NCBI GenBank assembly: GCA_963682175.1 | Contig: OY821789.1 | Span: 32,618,188 to 32,682,187, forward strand | DNA length: 64,000 nucleotides | DNA from: Triglochin maritima | Taxonomy: Eukaryota; Streptophyta; Magnoliopsida; Alismatales; Juncaginaceae | Direction of reading: 5' to 3' | Shown here: in pieces, positions 36,211 to 49,692 of the stretch | Layout of the letters: each line of letters starts with the position of its first letter | Position numbering within the stretch: the stretch's first letter is position 1 | Notes under the pieces: model-generated | The model's input: the letters and a program-made list of their open reading frames with translations, nothing else | The model's database searches: none | Told to the model about the DNA's origin: nothing | Translations under genes and position numbers: made by a program

Positions 36211-39200
36211 CTACTCACCGAAAAGCTCTGGATACTGCCTTCTGACATCCTCCTCAATCTCCCAAGTGGCCTCGCGCTCGCTGTGATGCTGCCACCTGAC
36301 CTTCACCATCGGAATGGTCCTCCTCCTGAGCTGGTGATCCATGCGATCAACAATCTCGACCGGCCTCTCCTCGAGCGACAAGTCCTGCTGAATCTCTGGC
36401 ACTGCTATCTCAATAACGTGCGACGGATCTGCCACATACTTCCTCAGCATCGACACATGGAAGACATTATGCAGACCTGAAAACTGCGGCGGCAATGCAA
36501 TCCTGTAGGCAACCTCTCCAACCCGGTCGAGGATCTCAAACGGTCCGACATATCTCGGACTGAGCTTCCCCTTCTTCCCAAACCTCATCACACCTCTGGC
36601 TGGGGAAATCTTCAGAAACACATGGTCGCCCACCTCGAAACTCAGCGCTCGTCTGCGTCGATCTGCATAACTCTTCTGCCTGCTCTGCGCTGTGGCCAGT
36701 CTCCTCCTGATCACATCCACCTTCTCTGCATACATCTGCACGATCTCTGGCCCAACTAACTGCCTCTCGCCCACATCACTCCAGCATACCGGTGATCTGC
36801 AAGGCCTCCCGTACAATGCCTCGTACGGCGCCATCCCAATACTCGAGTGGTAGCTGTTGTTGTAGGCGAACTCTATCAGTGGCAGGTGCTCATCCCAGTG
36901 CCCTGCCCAATCCAGTGTGCATGCTCTCAGCATATCCTCCAGGGTCTGAATCGTCCTCTCTGACTGACCATCGGTCTGCGGATGGAACGCTGTACTGAAT
37001 CTCAGACGCGTCCCCAAAGCCTGCTGCAGACTCCCCCAAAATCTGGAAGTGAATCGAGGATCTCGATCGGAGATGATGCTCACTGGCACTCCATGTAACC
37101 TGACTATCTCCTCCACGTACAACTTAGCCAGACCCTCCAAAGGCAACGTGGTCCTGATCGCTAAGAAATGCGCCGACTTGGTCAGTCGATCGACTATCAC
37201 CCAAATCGCGTCGTGGAATCTCCTCGTCTTCGGCAATCCCGTGACAAAATCCATCGTCACGTGCTCCCACTTCCACTCAGGAAGCTCAATACACTGCATC
37301 GGTCCTGCTGGCCTCTGATGCTCAATCTTCACCTGCTGGCAGACCAAGCATCGCTCCACAAACTCTGCAATATCCTTCTTCATGCCCTTCCACCAGAAGT
37401 TCCGCTGCAGGTCCTTATACATCTTCGTGCTCCCCGGGTGAATGGTGTATCTGGCTCGGTGTGCCTCCTCCATGATGTCATCTCTCAGCCCATCAACCTT
37501 CGGCACCCAAATCCGACTCCTGAACCTCAGACCACCATCAACCCCCACACTGAAATCTGATCCATCTCTGGAAGCCAACTGTAGCAGACCAGCTAACTCC
37601 TCATCCCCCTGCTGAGCCTGAACCAACCGTGAGACAGTCTGCGGCTCCACCCGAAGCCCAGCAATCACTGCTCCCTCTGAGCCCTCTGTGAACGGTCTCC
37701 ACTCTGACAAAGCCTCGAGTAACCTCCACTCCTGGATGCACAGACTCGCAACTGAAACCTCCACCTTCCTGCTCAGCGCATCTGCAACCGAATTCGCCTT
37801 CCCCGGATGATAGGAAATGGTGAAGTCGTAGTCCTTAATGAACTCGAGCCATCTGCGCTGCCTCATATTCAGCTCCTTCTGCGAGAACAAGTACTTCAGA
37901 CTCTGATGGTCGGTGAAGACCTCGAACTGCTCGCCGTACAGATAGTGCCGCCAGGTCTTCAACGCATGAACTACTGCTGCTAACTCCAGATCGTGAGTCG
38001 GGTAGTTCTTCTCGTGCACCTTCAGCTGCCTCGAAGCGTACGCGACCACCTTCCCATGCTGCATCAGGACACAACCCAAGCCTATCCCGGATGCATCGTT
38101 GTAAATCACGTAGCCTCCACTGCCACTCGGTAGCGTCAGAATAGGTGCTGTCGTCAATCGCCTCTTCAGCTCCTGAAAGCTGTCCTCGCACTTCTGGGAC
38201 CAAACGAACTTGACGCCTTTCTGCGTCAATGCTGTCAGCGGCGATGCAAGTCTGGAGAAATCCTGGATAAACCGTCTGTAATACCCTGCCAGACCTACGA
38301 AACTCCTGATCTCCGTCACGCTCGTCGGGGCTCTCCACTGAGTCACTGCCTCGACCTTCGCCGGATCCACTGAAATCCCATCCGCTGACACAATATGCCC
38401 CAAAAAAGCCACCTGATCCAACCAAAACTCGCACTTCGTGTACTTGGCATATAGCTGCTGATCCCTCAAGATGCCAAGCACAATCCTCAGGTGCTCTCGA
38501 TGCTGCTCCCGGTCAGGCGAGTATATCAAAATGTCGTCTACGAATACAACGACAAATCTGTCGAGGTACGGCTGGAAGGTCCTATTCATCAGATCCATGA
38601 ATGCTGCAGGCGCATTCGTCAGTCCAAATGGCATCACCAAGAACTCGTAGTGGCCGTACCGCGTCCTGAAGGCTGTCTTCTGAACATCTGCCTCCCTGAT
38701 CCGCAACTGATGATAACCCGAACGCAGATCGATCTTCGAGAACACTCTCGCCGTCTGCAACTGATCAAACAAATCATCAATCCTGGGCAAAGGATACCGA
38801 TTCCGAACGGTAACCTTATTCAGCATCCTGTAGTCGATGCACATCCGCAACGACCCATCCTTCTTCTTCACGAAGAGCACAGGCGCTCCCCATGGAGAAA
38901 CACTCGGTCGAATGAACCCGGACTCCATCAACTCCTGCAATTGCTTCTTCAGCTCTGTCAACTCTGCAGGTGCCATACGATACGGTGCCTTCGACTGAGG
39001 TGTCGTACCCGCTACCAGCTCGATGCCGAACTCGATCTCTCGGTGCGGCGGTAAAGCTGGAATCTCCGCTGGAAACACATCCGGAAACTCCTGCACAATC
39101 TCTATGTCCTCCAGCCTCCTCGTCTCAGGATCAGGAACTACCAGCGTGGCCACAAACGCTCTGCCTCCCTGCTGTATCAGTCTCTGTGCCTTAACCGCAG

Positions 39201-40620
39201 ACACAATCAGACGACCCCCTCTGCTCCTCGCACCTCTGATCAGAACATCTGGCAAACCCTCCATCGGAATCAGGATCTTCTTCTCACGGCAAAAGACCGG
39301 CACGTCGTACCGGGACAGCCAGTCCATCCCCAGTATGACGTCGAAGTCCACCATCGGTAACAAGACCAGATCTGCCGGAAAATCGTGGTCTCCCGAAGCA
39401 ACTGTGGTGCCGGGGAAAAAGCTCCCCACAGTGCCCACCTCACCCATGGGCGTGCTGACCTCCAAAACATCAGTCAGCAGCACAGGGGTCCGACCCAACT
39501 CGCCAGCAAACTTCTCCGAAATGAAGGAGTGAGTGGCGCCGCAATCAAACAACACACGCGCTACTGAACCAGAAACTGAAAGCGTACCTTCCACGACGGT
39601 GTTGGAGTCCCTCGCCTCCTCAGCCTGGATAGTGAAGACTCGCCCAGTCCTCCTGCTCTGCCCCGGTGCAACAACTGATCGGCTACCTCCGCCTCTGCCT
39701 ACTGCTGGTGGTCCCGGCCTCCTGCTCGGCTCACCCTGCCTCTGAGGACAATCACGGACAAAATGCCCCATCTGACCACAACCCATGCACGCTCCAGTCC
39801 GACGGGGACACTCCTGCCCCGGATGGAACCTCCCGCAGTAAGTGCACGCTCCAGACTGACGTGCTCCTCCACCATCGAACCTGGGCCTCTTGCCCGAGTT
39901 CCCTGCACCACGACCAGCTACTCTGCTGCCGGTGCTCACTGGCGCCTTCCGCGCCTCCTGAATACACTCCCCCTGGTCCTGCTCGATGATCGTAGCATGC
40001 TTCACCGCATCTGCAAGGGTCCGCGGCATGCTGTTGATCACCCGAGAACGAAGCGGCTGCCTCAGTCCCTTCACGAACTTCCTCGCCCGCTGCTCTGGGG
40101 TCACACAAATCTCAGGGCAGTAACGCTCCAAAGCGTTGAACCTGCTGATGTAGCTCGTCAGTGTCATGTCCTTCTGCTCCAGCGACATGAACTCCTCCCT
40201 CTTCTGATCCCTGACATGCTGGGGGAAGTACTGCTCATGAAACACCTCCAAGAACTCCTCCCAGCTCACATCCACACGATCATCAAACAACACCGTGGAC
40301 GTAGATCTCCACCAGTTGGCAGCCTCGCCATCGAACACGTAGGTGGCCAGCTCCACCATCCTCTCAGGTGCTACACCAATAGCGCGGAAGATCTTCTCCA
40401 TCCGGAAGACCCAGTCCTCTGCAACCTCTGGGGCCCTCCTGCCATCAAAAGTCGGCGGGTGCTGACGCATGAACCGATCGTGCTCAGCTCCCACCCCGCT
40501 CTGAGCGCTCTGAGCAGCCTGACGCTCCAGAAACTCGCCCAGCCTGTCCCACTGAGCACCCGAAGTGTCGTCACTGGGATCACGATCGCGTGGAGAACTC
40601 CTCACGCGCCTAGGTGCCAT
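36211..40620 (-). CDS. Gypsy chromovirus Gag-Pol polyprotein, copy 1 (1,469 aa)
   Basis: One uninterrupted frame encodes the whole element. Gag occupies about residues 50-220, with zinc knuckles near 259-291 ([13 protein letters not shown] and [14 protein letters not shown]). A retropepsin-like protease at about 358 has the active site [11 protein letters not shown]. Reverse transcriptase spans about 590-760 ([27 protein letters not shown]). RNase H begins with [14 protein letters not shown]. Integrase has an HHCC zinc region ([20 protein letters not shown]) and a core ([43 protein letters not shown]). The C-terminal chromodomain-like tail reads [19 protein letters not shown]. The protease has D-C-G where D-S-G or D-T-G is usual. 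Residue 52 is Arg here and His in copy 2. Intact coding suggests recent activity. Confidence 0.96.
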   Translation of the reverse strand: MAPRRVRSSPRDRDPSDDTSGAQWDRLGEFLERQAAQSAQSGVGAEHDRFMRQHPPTFDGRRAPEVAEDWVFRMEKIFRAIGVAPERMVELATYVFDGEAANWWRSTSTVLFDDRVDVSWEEFLEVFHEQYFPQHVRDQKREEFMSLEQKDMTLTSYISRFNALERYCPEICVTPEQRARKFVKGLRQPLRSRVINSMPRTLADAVKHATIIEQDQGECIQEARKAPVSTGSRVAGRGAGNSGKRPRFDGGGARQSGACTYCGRFHPGQECPRRTGACMGCGQMGHFVRDCPQRQGEPSRRPGPPAVGRGGGSRSVVAPGQSRRTGRVFTIQAEEARDSNTVVEGTLSVSGSVARVLFDCGATHSFISEKFAGELGRTPVLLTDVLEVSTPMGEVGTVGSFFPGTTVASGDHDFPADLVLLPMVDFDVILGMDWLSRYDVPVFCREKKILIPMEGLPDVLIRGARSRGGRLIVSAVKAQRLIQQGGRAFVATLVVPDPETRRLEDIEIVQEFPDVFPAEIPALPPHREIEFGIELVAGTTPQSKAPYRMAPAELTELKKQLQELMESGFIRPSVSPWGAPVLFVKKKDGSLRMCIDYRMLNKVTVRNRYPLPRIDDLFDQLQTARVFSKIDLRSGYHQLRIREADVQKTAFRTRYGHYEFLVMPFGLTNAPAAFMDLMNRTFQPYLDRFVVVFVDDILIYSPDREQHREHLRIVLGILRDQQLYAKYTKCEFWLDQVAFLGHIVSADGISVDPAKVEAVTQWRAPTSVTEIRSFVGLAGYYRRFIQDFSRLASPLTALTQKGVKFVWSQKCEDSFQELKRRLTTAPILTLPSGSGGYVIYNDASGIGLGCVLMQHGKVVAYASRQLKVHEKNYPTHDLELAAVVHALKTWRHYLYGEQFEVFTDHQSLKYLFSQKELNMRQRRWLEFIKDYDFTISYHPGKANSVADALSRKVEVSVASLCIQEWRLLEALSEWRPFTEGSEGAVIAGLRVEPQTVSRLVQAQQGDEELAGLLQLASRDGSDFSVGVDGGLRFRSRIWVPKVDGLRDDIMEEAHRARYTIHPGSTKMYKDLQRNFWWKGMKKDIAEFVERCLVCQQVKIEHQRPAGPMQCIELPEWKWEHVTMDFVTGLPKTRRFHDAIWVIVDRLTKSAHFLAIRTTLPLEGLAKLYVEEIVRLHGVPVSIISDRDPRFTSRFWGSLQQALGTRLRFSTAFHPQTDGQSERTIQTLEDMLRACTLDWAGHWDEHLPLIEFAYNNSYHSSIGMAPYEALYGRPCRSPVCWSDVGERQLVGPEIVQMYAEKVDVIRRRLATAQSRQKSYADRRRRALSFEVGDHVFLKISPARGVMRFGKKGKLSPRYVGPFEILDRVGEVAYRIALPPQFSGLHNVFHVSMLRKYVADPSHVIEIAVPEIQQDLSLEERPVEIVDRMDHQLRRRTIPMVKVRWQHHSEREATWEIEEDVRRQYPELFGE

Positions 40621-40738
40621 CTGTCACCACAACAATCAACAGATAAGCAACAATGCATGCATGAGCTACGAAATTAATGCATGCCTCTAGCACTACTCCT
40701 AAGGGTGGTTCTTTAGACGAAGACACAGGAATCGACCG

Positions 40739-40752
40739 CTCTGATACCAAGT
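40739..40752 (-). other. Gypsy primer binding site (copy 1)
   Basis: The minus-strand TTGGTATCAGAGC lies just after the 5' LTR end (...GGGACGTTACA then AC) and is complementary to the 3' end of plant initiator tRNA-Met. The same site recurs at 47498-47511 for copy 2. Confidence 0.85.
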
Positions 40753-42928
40753 TGTAACGTCCCGAAACAGCGGAAGATTTAAAATTTCGAAATAACGAAT
40801 AAAACTGACAACTCAAGGCGGGAACGTCACTAATATATAAATATATAATCCGGGTGCACCCAAAATACATGGAGTTTTCAAAAGGTGTACAACTACAATC
40901 CAGATGAAAGAAATGAAAATACAAGTAGTCGTACGATCTCGCAAATGCCGAAGAGGATCCGACTCCAAAGCGCTCCGTCCTCGGTCACCACCCACCGGAC
41001 CTACTGCGATCCTGAAAAAGATGCAACAACAATGCCTGAGTTTCCAGAAGGAAACCCCGTATACCAACTCACCTATATGCATGCATCACATAATGAACCT
41101 ATCATACTAGTAGCATGTCATGGCATCAACAGATAAGGAAAACAGTTCCCCCGAAGGGTAAAACAGGACATCAGTCCGACAATCAATCATCGGGTCTCCC
41201 GAAGAGACCTACTGCAGGCACATGCAGTCTAGTAGCCCGCGACATCGCACCCCCCACACGCAGCTACACTACACAAGGGTTCGGCAGGGAGCCTCTGTCA
41301 CGTCTACGCGCCGATAGAAACAGATCTGTAAATCTCAGTGGTCGGGGCCACAGGGACCAACGGGGCCGTCGCCCGGAAGGTATAACAACATCATCTCGGT
41401 AGGTGCCCAGCCGAGGAAAACAACAAGCCGGCACAGCCTCGGCCCAACAATCATCATCGCCGGCACAACCTCGGCGGCATCACCGGCACAGCATCGGTGG
41501 TCCATCACAACGTCCGGCACAGCATCGGACGGTCCAGACCGAAGTCTGCCAGGTCATCGGGCTCCTCGAGCCGCGAACACCAACCGCGCCGCTATAAAAG
41601 CAGGGCAGCGACCTCCGTAGCCCCAAGGGCCGGTAGTCACCTCACCCAACGCCAGTTGCGTGCCCGCACAACATCAACACTGGGATCCGCGATCCCTCAG
41701 GCCTGCTATACTACAAAGTGCCAACAATCATCTCAAAAGTCACGGTCCATACATGGAGGTGACGCGTCCCGAACACCCACACTCTTCCCAACGGCGGTCC
41801 CTGGGCAGGCACGCATCACGCGCCCACCGTCACCTCCCGGCTCACGCACAAGGCGAGGACACGGGTTTCCGTGGACAAAGTTGGCATTCACAACGGGACC
41901 CAGGAATTCAGTTCTGAGCAGATTCGGTCGACCGAAATAGTCTAACCGGTCGACCGTTTTCACGAGGAATTCGGTCGACCGAAAGTCTGAATCGGTAGAA
42001 CTCACTGCTCAACACTAATTCCCCAACGGTCGAACAAAAGTCTAAAACCGGTCGACCGAACGAGGTCAAAATCCGGAGTCTGGTCAACATTAAATTCCAC
42101 TCTATCGGTCGACCGACTCAGGGGTCTCGGTCGACCGAAAACAGACAGGGTCAACCTAGTATTCTACGTCATCAAACGGTCGAACGTAAACATACTACCG
42201 GTCGAACAAACATGCAATCGGTCGAACGCAATATAAATCGGTCGAACAATTCAAACAATAATAACAGGTACACTTAAGTTCCGGTCGAACACAACAAGGA
42301 CCGGTCGACCGATAACAGGTAGAAAATCCCAACTCACCAGCAATAATGCACTACCGGTCGACCGCCCCAAGGCATCGTTCGACCGGTGAAGGTTAAAGTC
42401 GGGCAAACAGTGCTAAAACGGTCGACCGCCCGAAGGACCCGGTCGACCGTTGGTCGTCTTCAACCTCGCGCCAGCCGAGGATTTACGAAGAACGCGTCGC
42501 CGGAGAGGTCCTCGACCTCCCCCGACCGACCAACAACACCCTTCCACAAGGGTGAGCAACAAAATCACACTAATGAGCGGCATACCTCAACCAACGACGG
42601 AGAAACGCCGGAGCAACGCTCGCGCCTCCGCACCTCCGCACGCGCAACCTCCTCCTCGCCGCGACCTCCTCACGCCGGAGCCTCCGCGCCTTCTTCCTCC
42701 GCTGGTCGCCGGACAGAAAAATGGAGAGAGAGTGAGAGAGAGCAAGTAAGGGAGAGAGAGAGAAAACCCAACTTAAATACTCTACCCCCATCACCTCACC
42801 CTCACCCTACACCATACTCCTACACTCCAACCCATACCTCCACAACAACTCCACCATACCTCCTCTCTCCTCCAAGTCAAACCTCACTTAACCCTAATCC
42901 AATCCTAATCCGGGTTAGGGACATAACA
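40753..42928 (-). repeat. Gypsy LTR copy 2 (shared, middle)
   Basis: This LTR is both the 5' LTR of the left internal region and the 3' LTR of the right one. It looks identical to copies 1 and 3 over the regions compared. It has no TSD of its own, showing that the two units were not inserted independently side by side. Confidence 0.95.
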
Positions 42929-42969
42929 ATCCACCCAACTTAAAAGGATTTCGTCCCGAAATCAAGCAA

Positions 42970-45900
42970 CTACTCACCGAAAAGCTCTGGATACTGCCTT
43001 CTGACATCCTCCTCAATCTCCCAAGTGGCCTCGCGCTCGCTGTGATGCTGCCACCTGACCTTCACCATCGGAATGGTCCTCCTCCTGAGCTGGTGATCCA
43101 TGCGATCAACAATCTCGACCGGCCTCTCCTCGAGCGACAAGTCCTGCTGAATCTCTGGCACTGCTATCTCAATAACGTGCGACGGATCTGCCACATACTT
43201 CCTCAGCATCGACACATGGAAGACATTATGCAGACCTGAAAACTGCGGCGGCAATGCAATCCTGTAGGCAACCTCTCCAACCCGGTCGAGGATCTCAAAC
43301 GGTCCGACATATCTCGGACTGAGCTTCCCCTTCTTCCCAAACCTCATCACACCTCTGGCTGGGGAAATCTTCAGAAACACATGGTCGCCCACCTCGAAAC
43401 TCAGCGCTCGTCTGCGTCGATCTGCATAACTCTTCTGCCTGCTCTGCGCTGTGGCCAGTCTCCTCCTGATCACATCCACCTTCTCTGCATACATCTGCAC
43501 GATCTCTGGCCCAACTAACTGCCTCTCGCCCACATCACTCCAGCATACCGGTGATCTGCAAGGCCTCCCGTACAATGCCTCGTACGGCGCCATCCCAATA
43601 CTCGAGTGGTAGCTGTTGTTGTAGGCGAACTCTATCAGTGGCAGGTGCTCATCCCAGTGCCCTGCCCAATCCAGTGTGCATGCTCTCAGCATATCCTCCA
43701 GGGTCTGAATCGTCCTCTCTGACTGACCATCGGTCTGCGGATGGAACGCTGTACTGAATCTCAGACGCGTCCCCAAAGCCTGCTGCAGACTCCCCCAAAA
43801 TCTGGAAGTGAATCGAGGATCTCGATCGGAGATGATGCTCACTGGCACTCCATGTAACCTGACTATCTCCTCCACGTACAACTTAGCCAGACCCTCCAAA
43901 GGCAACGTGGTCCTGATCGCTAAGAAATGCGCCGACTTGGTCAGTCGATCGACTATCACCCAAATCGCGTCGTGGAATCTCCTCGTCTTCGGCAATCCCG
44001 TGACAAAATCCATCGTCACGTGCTCCCACTTCCACTCAGGAAGCTCAATACACTGCATCGGTCCTGCTGGCCTCTGATGCTCAATCTTCACCTGCTGGCA
44101 GACCAAGCATCGCTCCACAAACTCTGCAATATCCTTCTTCATGCCCTTCCACCAGAAGTTCCGCTGCAGGTCCTTATACATCTTCGTGCTCCCCGGGTGA
44201 ATGGTGTATCTGGCTCGGTGTGCCTCCTCCATGATGTCATCTCTCAGCCCATCAACCTTCGGCACCCAAATCCGACTCCTGAACCTCAGACCACCATCAA
44301 CCCCCACACTGAAATCTGATCCATCTCTGGAAGCCAACTGTAGCAGACCAGCTAACTCCTCATCCCCCTGCTGAGCCTGAACCAACCGTGAGACAGTCTG
44401 CGGCTCCACCCGAAGCCCAGCAATCACTGCTCCCTCTGAGCCCTCTGTGAACGGTCTCCACTCTGACAAAGCCTCGAGTAACCTCCACTCCTGGATGCAC
44501 AGACTCGCAACTGAAACCTCCACCTTCCTGCTCAGCGCATCTGCAACCGAATTCGCCTTCCCCGGATGATAGGAAATGGTGAAGTCGTAGTCCTTAATGA
44601 ACTCGAGCCATCTGCGCTGCCTCATATTCAGCTCCTTCTGCGAGAACAAGTACTTCAGACTCTGATGGTCGGTGAAGACCTCGAACTGCTCGCCGTACAG
44701 ATAGTGCCGCCAGGTCTTCAACGCATGAACTACTGCTGCTAACTCCAGATCGTGAGTCGGGTAGTTCTTCTCGTGCACCTTCAGCTGCCTCGAAGCGTAC
44801 GCGACCACCTTCCCATGCTGCATCAGGACACAACCCAAGCCTATCCCGGATGCATCGTTGTAAATCACGTAGCCTCCACTGCCACTCGGTAGCGTCAGAA
44901 TAGGTGCTGTCGTCAATCGCCTCTTCAGCTCCTGAAAGCTGTCCTCGCACTTCTGGGACCAAACGAACTTGACGCCTTTCTGCGTCAATGCTGTCAGCGG
45001 CGATGCAAGTCTGGAGAAATCCTGGATAAACCGTCTGTAATACCCTGCCAGACCTACGAAACTCCTGATCTCCGTCACGCTCGTCGGGGCTCTCCACTGA
45101 GTCACTGCCTCGACCTTCGCCGGATCCACTGAAATCCCATCCGCTGACACAATATGCCCCAAAAAAGCCACCTGATCCAACCAAAACTCGCACTTCGTGT
45201 ACTTGGCATATAGCTGCTGATCCCTCAAGATGCCAAGCACAATCCTCAGGTGCTCTCGATGCTGCTCCCGGTCAGGCGAGTATATCAAAATGTCGTCTAC
45301 GAATACAACGACAAATCTGTCGAGGTACGGCTGGAAGGTCCTATTCATCAGATCCATGAATGCTGCAGGCGCATTCGTCAGTCCAAATGGCATCACCAAG
45401 AACTCGTAGTGGCCGTACCGCGTCCTGAAGGCTGTCTTCTGAACATCTGCCTCCCTGATCCGCAACTGATGATAACCCGAACGCAGATCGATCTTCGAGA
45501 ACACTCTCGCCGTCTGCAACTGATCAAACAAATCATCAATCCTGGGCAAAGGATACCGATTCCGAACGGTAACCTTATTCAGCATCCTGTAGTCGATGCA
45601 CATCCGCAACGACCCATCCTTCTTCTTCACGAAGAGCACAGGCGCTCCCCATGGAGAAACACTCGGTCGAATGAACCCGGACTCCATCAACTCCTGCAAT
45701 TGCTTCTTCAGCTCTGTCAACTCTGCAGGTGCCATACGATACGGTGCCTTCGACTGAGGTGTCGTACCCGCTACCAGCTCGATGCCGAACTCGATCTCTC
45801 GGTGCGGCGGTAAAGCTGGAATCTCCGCTGGAAACACATCCGGAAACTCCTGCACAATCTCTATGTCCTCCAGCCTCCTCGTCTCAGGATCAGGAACTAC

Positions 45901-47379
45901 CAGCGTGGCCACAAACGCTCTGCCTCCCTGCTGTATCAGTCTCTGTGCCTTAACCGCAGACACAATCAGACGACCCCCTCTGCTCCTCGCACCTCTGATC
46001 AGAACATCTGGCAAACCCTCCATCGGAATCAGGATCTTCTTCTCACGGCAAAAGACCGGCACGTCGTACCGGGACAGCCAGTCCATCCCCAGTATGACGT
46101 CGAAGTCCACCATCGGTAACAAGACCAGATCTGCCGGAAAATCGTGGTCTCCCGAAGCAACTGTGGTGCCGGGGAAAAAGCTCCCCACAGTGCCCACCTC
46201 ACCCATGGGCGTGCTGACCTCCAAAACATCAGTCAGCAGCACAGGGGTCCGACCCAACTCGCCAGCAAACTTCTCCGAAATGAAGGAGTGAGTGGCGCCG
46301 CAATCAAACAACACACGCGCTACTGAACCAGAAACTGAAAGCGTACCTTCCACGACGGTGTTGGAGTCCCTCGCCTCCTCAGCCTGGATAGTGAAGACTC
46401 GCCCAGTCCTCCTGCTCTGCCCCGGTGCAACAACTGATCGGCTACCTCCGCCTCTGCCTACTGCTGGTGGTCCCGGCCTCCTGCTCGGCTCACCCTGCCT
46501 CTGAGGACAATCACGGACAAAATGCCCCATCTGACCACAACCCATGCACGCTCCAGTCCGACGGGGACACTCCTGCCCCGGATGGAACCTCCCGCAGTAA
46601 GTGCACGCTCCAGACTGACGTGCTCCTCCACCATCGAACCTGGGCCTCTTGCCCGAGTTCCCTGCACCACGACCAGCTACTCTGCTGCCGGTGCTCACTG
46701 GCGCCTTCCGCGCCTCCTGAATACACTCCCCCTGGTCCTGCTCGATGATCGTAGCATGCTTCACCGCATCTGCAAGGGTCCGCGGCATGCTGTTGATCAC
46801 CCGAGAACGAAGCGGCTGCCTCAGTCCCTTCACGAACTTCCTCGCCCGCTGCTCTGGGGTCACACAAATCTCAGGGCAGTAACGCTCCAAAGCGTTGAAC
46901 CTGCTGATGTAGCTCGTCAGTGTCATGTCCTTCTGCTCCAGCGACATGAACTCCTCCCTCTTCTGATCCCTGACATGCTGGGGGAAGTACTGCTCATGAA
47001 ACACCTCCAAGAACTCCTCCCAGCTCACATCCACACGATCATCAAACAACACCGTGGACGTAGATCTCCACCAGTTGGCAGCCTCGCCATCGAACACGTA
47101 GGTGGCCAGCTCCACCATCCTCTCAGGTGCTACACCAATAGCGCGGAAGATCTTCTCCATCCGGAAGACCCAGTCCTCTGCAACCTCTGGGGCCCTCCTG
47201 CCATCAAAAGTCGGCGGGTGCTGATGCATGAACCGATCGTGCTCAGCTCCCACCCCGCTCTGAGCGCTCTGAGCAGCCTGACGCTCCAGAAACTCGCCCA
47301 GCCTGTCCCACTGAGCACCCGAAGTGTCGTCACTGGGATCACGATCGCGTGGAGAACTCCTCACGCGCCTAGGTGCCAT
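42970..47379 (-). CDS. Gypsy chromovirus Gag-Pol polyprotein, copy 2 (1,469 aa)
   Basis: Same length, domains and motifs as the copy at 36211-40620. The only difference I find is T at 47225 against C at 40466 on the plus strand. It changes codon 52 from Arg (CGT) to His (CAT) and is a CG-to-TG change on the plus strand. Gag, protease, RT, RNase H, integrase and chromodomain motifs are all unbroken. Confidence 0.96.
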   Translation of the reverse strand: MAPRRVRSSPRDRDPSDDTSGAQWDRLGEFLERQAAQSAQSGVGAEHDRFMHQHPPTFDGRRAPEVAEDWVFRMEKIFRAIGVAPERMVELATYVFDGEAANWWRSTSTVLFDDRVDVSWEEFLEVFHEQYFPQHVRDQKREEFMSLEQKDMTLTSYISRFNALERYCPEICVTPEQRARKFVKGLRQPLRSRVINSMPRTLADAVKHATIIEQDQGECIQEARKAPVSTGSRVAGRGAGNSGKRPRFDGGGARQSGACTYCGRFHPGQECPRRTGACMGCGQMGHFVRDCPQRQGEPSRRPGPPAVGRGGGSRSVVAPGQSRRTGRVFTIQAEEARDSNTVVEGTLSVSGSVARVLFDCGATHSFISEKFAGELGRTPVLLTDVLEVSTPMGEVGTVGSFFPGTTVASGDHDFPADLVLLPMVDFDVILGMDWLSRYDVPVFCREKKILIPMEGLPDVLIRGARSRGGRLIVSAVKAQRLIQQGGRAFVATLVVPDPETRRLEDIEIVQEFPDVFPAEIPALPPHREIEFGIELVAGTTPQSKAPYRMAPAELTELKKQLQELMESGFIRPSVSPWGAPVLFVKKKDGSLRMCIDYRMLNKVTVRNRYPLPRIDDLFDQLQTARVFSKIDLRSGYHQLRIREADVQKTAFRTRYGHYEFLVMPFGLTNAPAAFMDLMNRTFQPYLDRFVVVFVDDILIYSPDREQHREHLRIVLGILRDQQLYAKYTKCEFWLDQVAFLGHIVSADGISVDPAKVEAVTQWRAPTSVTEIRSFVGLAGYYRRFIQDFSRLASPLTALTQKGVKFVWSQKCEDSFQELKRRLTTAPILTLPSGSGGYVIYNDASGIGLGCVLMQHGKVVAYASRQLKVHEKNYPTHDLELAAVVHALKTWRHYLYGEQFEVFTDHQSLKYLFSQKELNMRQRRWLEFIKDYDFTISYHPGKANSVADALSRKVEVSVASLCIQEWRLLEALSEWRPFTEGSEGAVIAGLRVEPQTVSRLVQAQQGDEELAGLLQLASRDGSDFSVGVDGGLRFRSRIWVPKVDGLRDDIMEEAHRARYTIHPGSTKMYKDLQRNFWWKGMKKDIAEFVERCLVCQQVKIEHQRPAGPMQCIELPEWKWEHVTMDFVTGLPKTRRFHDAIWVIVDRLTKSAHFLAIRTTLPLEGLAKLYVEEIVRLHGVPVSIISDRDPRFTSRFWGSLQQALGTRLRFSTAFHPQTDGQSERTIQTLEDMLRACTLDWAGHWDEHLPLIEFAYNNSYHSSIGMAPYEALYGRPCRSPVCWSDVGERQLVGPEIVQMYAEKVDVIRRRLATAQSRQKSYADRRRRALSFEVGDHVFLKISPARGVMRFGKKGKLSPRYVGPFEILDRVGEVAYRIALPPQFSGLHNVFHVSMLRKYVADPSHVIEIAVPEIQQDLSLEERPVEIVDRMDHQLRRRTIPMVKVRWQHHSEREATWEIEEDVRRQYPELFGE

Positions 47380-47511
47380 CTGTCACCACAACAATCAACA
47401 GATAAGCAACAATGCATGCATGAGCTACGAAATTAATGCATGCCTCTAGCACTACTCCTAAGGGTGGTTCTTTAGACGAAGACACAGGAATCGACCGCTC
47501 TGATACCAAGT

Positions 47512-49687
47512 TGTAACGTCCCGAAACAGCGGAAGATTTAAAATTTCGAAATAACGAATAAAACTGACAACTCAAGGCGGGAACGTCACTAATATATAAA
47601 TATATAATCCGGGTGCACCCAAAATACATGGAGTTTTCAAAAGGTGTACAACTACAATCCAGATGAAAGAAATGAAAATACAAGTAGTCGTACGATCTCG
47701 CAAATGCCGAAGAGGATCCGACTCCAAAGCGCTCCGTCCTCGGTCACCACCCACCGGACCTACTGCGATCCTGAAAAAGATGCAACAACAATGCCTGAGT
47801 TTCCAGAAGGAAACCCCGTATACCAACTCACCTATATGCATGCATCACATAATGAACCTATCATACTAGTAGCATGTCATGGCATCAACAGATAAGGAAA
47901 ACAGTTCCCCCGAAGGGTAAAACAGGACATCAGTCCGACAATCAATCATCGGGTCTCCCGAAGAGACCTACTGCAGGCACATGCAGTCTAGTAGCCCGCG
48001 ACATCGCACCCCCCACACGCAGCTACACTACACAAGGGTTCGGCAGGGAGCCTCTGTCACGTCTACGCGCCGATAGAAACAGATCTGTAAATCTCAGTGG
48101 TCGGGGCCACAGGGACCAACGGGGCCGTCGCCCGGAAGGTATAACAACATCATCTCGGTAGGTGCCCAGCCGAGGAAAACAACAAGCCGGCACAGCCTCG
48201 GCCCAACAATCATCATCGCCGGCACAACCTCGGCGGCATCACCGGCACAGCATCGGTGGTCCATCACAACGTCCGGCACAGCATCGGACGGTCCAGACCG
48301 AAGTCTGCCAGGTCATCGGGCTCCTCGAGCCGCGAACACCAACCGCGCCGCTATAAAAGCAGGGCAGCGACCTCCGTAGCCCCAAGGGCCGGTAGTCACC
48401 TCACCCAACGCCAGTTGCGTGCCCGCACAACATCAACACTGGGATCCGCGATCCCTCAGGCCTGCTATACTACAAAGTGCCAACAATCATCTCAAAAGTC
48501 ACGGTCCATACATGGAGGTGACGCGTCCCGAACACCCACACTCTTCCCAACGGCGGTCCCTGGGCAGGCACGCATCACGCGCCCACCGTCACCTCCCGGC
48601 TCACGCACAAGGCGAGGACACGGGTTTCCGTGGACAAAGTTGGCATTCACAACGGGACCCAGGAATTCAGTTCTGAGCAGATTCGGTCGACCGAAATAGT
48701 CTAACCGGTCGACCGTTTTCACGAGGAATTCGGTCGACCGAAAGTCTGAATCGGTAGAACTCACTGCTCAACACTAATTCCCCAACGGTCGAACAAAAGT
48801 CTAAAACCGGTCGACCGAACGAGGTCAAAATCCGGAGTCTGGTCAACATTAAATTCCACTCTATCGGTCGACCGACTCAGGGGTCTCGGTCGACCGAAAA
48901 CAGACAGGGTCAACCTAGTATTCTACGTCATCAAACGGTCGAACGTAAACATACTACCGGTCGAACAAACATGCAATCGGTCGAACGCAATATAAATCGG
49001 TCGAACAATTCAAACAATAATAACAGGTACACTTAAGTTCCGGTCGAACACAACAAGGACCGGTCGACCGATAACAGGTAGAAAATCCCAACTCACCAGC
49101 AATAATGCACTACCGGTCGACCGCCCCAAGGCATCGTTCGACCGGTGAAGGTTAAAGTCGGGCAAACAGTGCTAAAACGGTCGACCGCCCGAAGGACCCG
49201 GTCGACCGTTGGTCGTCTTCAACCTCGCGCCAGCCGAGGATTTACGAAGAACGCGTCGCCGGAGAGGTCCTCGACCTCCCCCGACCGACCAACAACACCC
49301 TTCCACAAGGGTGAGCAACAAAATCACACTAATGAGCGGCATACCTCAACCAACGACGGAGAAACGCCGGAGCAACGCTCGCGCCTCCGCACCTCCGCAC
49401 GCGCAACCTCCTCCTCGCCGCGACCTCCTCACGCCGGAGCCTCCGCGCCTTCTTCCTCCGCTGGTCGCCGGACAGAAAAATGGAGAGAGAGTGAGAGAGA
49501 GCAAGTAAGGGAGAGAGAGAGAAAACCCAACTTAAATACTCTACCCCCATCACCTCACCCTCACCCTACACCATACTCCTACACTCCAACCCATACCTCC
49601 ACAACAACTCCACCATACCTCCTCTCTCCTCCAAGTCAAACCTCACTTAACCCTAATCCAATCCTAATCCGGGTTAGGGACATAACA
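47512..49687 (-). repeat. Gypsy LTR copy 3 (outer 5' LTR)
   Basis: This outermost LTR, upstream with respect to the element's transcription, ends at 49687 before the TSD TCATA. It carries the same palindrome array (48676-49218) as the other copies. Confidence 0.95.
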
Positions 49688-49692
49688 TCATA

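Larger units (their letters stand above)
33994..49687 (-). mobile_element. Tandem Ty3/gypsy chromovirus (Tekay/Del-like): LTR-INT-LTR-INT-LTR
   Basis: The insertion spans 15,694 bp with an exact 6,759-bp period. It has three 2,176-bp LTRs (33994-36169, 40753-42928, 47512-49687) and two 4,583-bp internal regions (36170-40752, 42929-47511), flanked by one TSD pair (TCATA). Each internal region has a tRNA-Met-type PBS (TTGGTATCAGAGC on the minus strand, for example 40739-40751) and a purine tract (AAGTTGGGTGGAT) next to the 3' LTR. Repeated units give identical translations everywhere I compared except one codon. Both polyproteins are intact. The C-terminal chromodomain and domain order point to the Tekay/Del chromovirus lineage. 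The arrangement could come from unequal recombination between LTRs, insertion of a tandem DNA form, or mis-assembly. Confidence 0.95.

Noticed and set aside
39763..40677. Long plus-strand open frame (304 codons), repeated at 46522-47436
   Set aside because: It is antisense to the gypsy Gag region, has no recognisable domain and is explained by the high GC content of the real minus-strand polyprotein gene.
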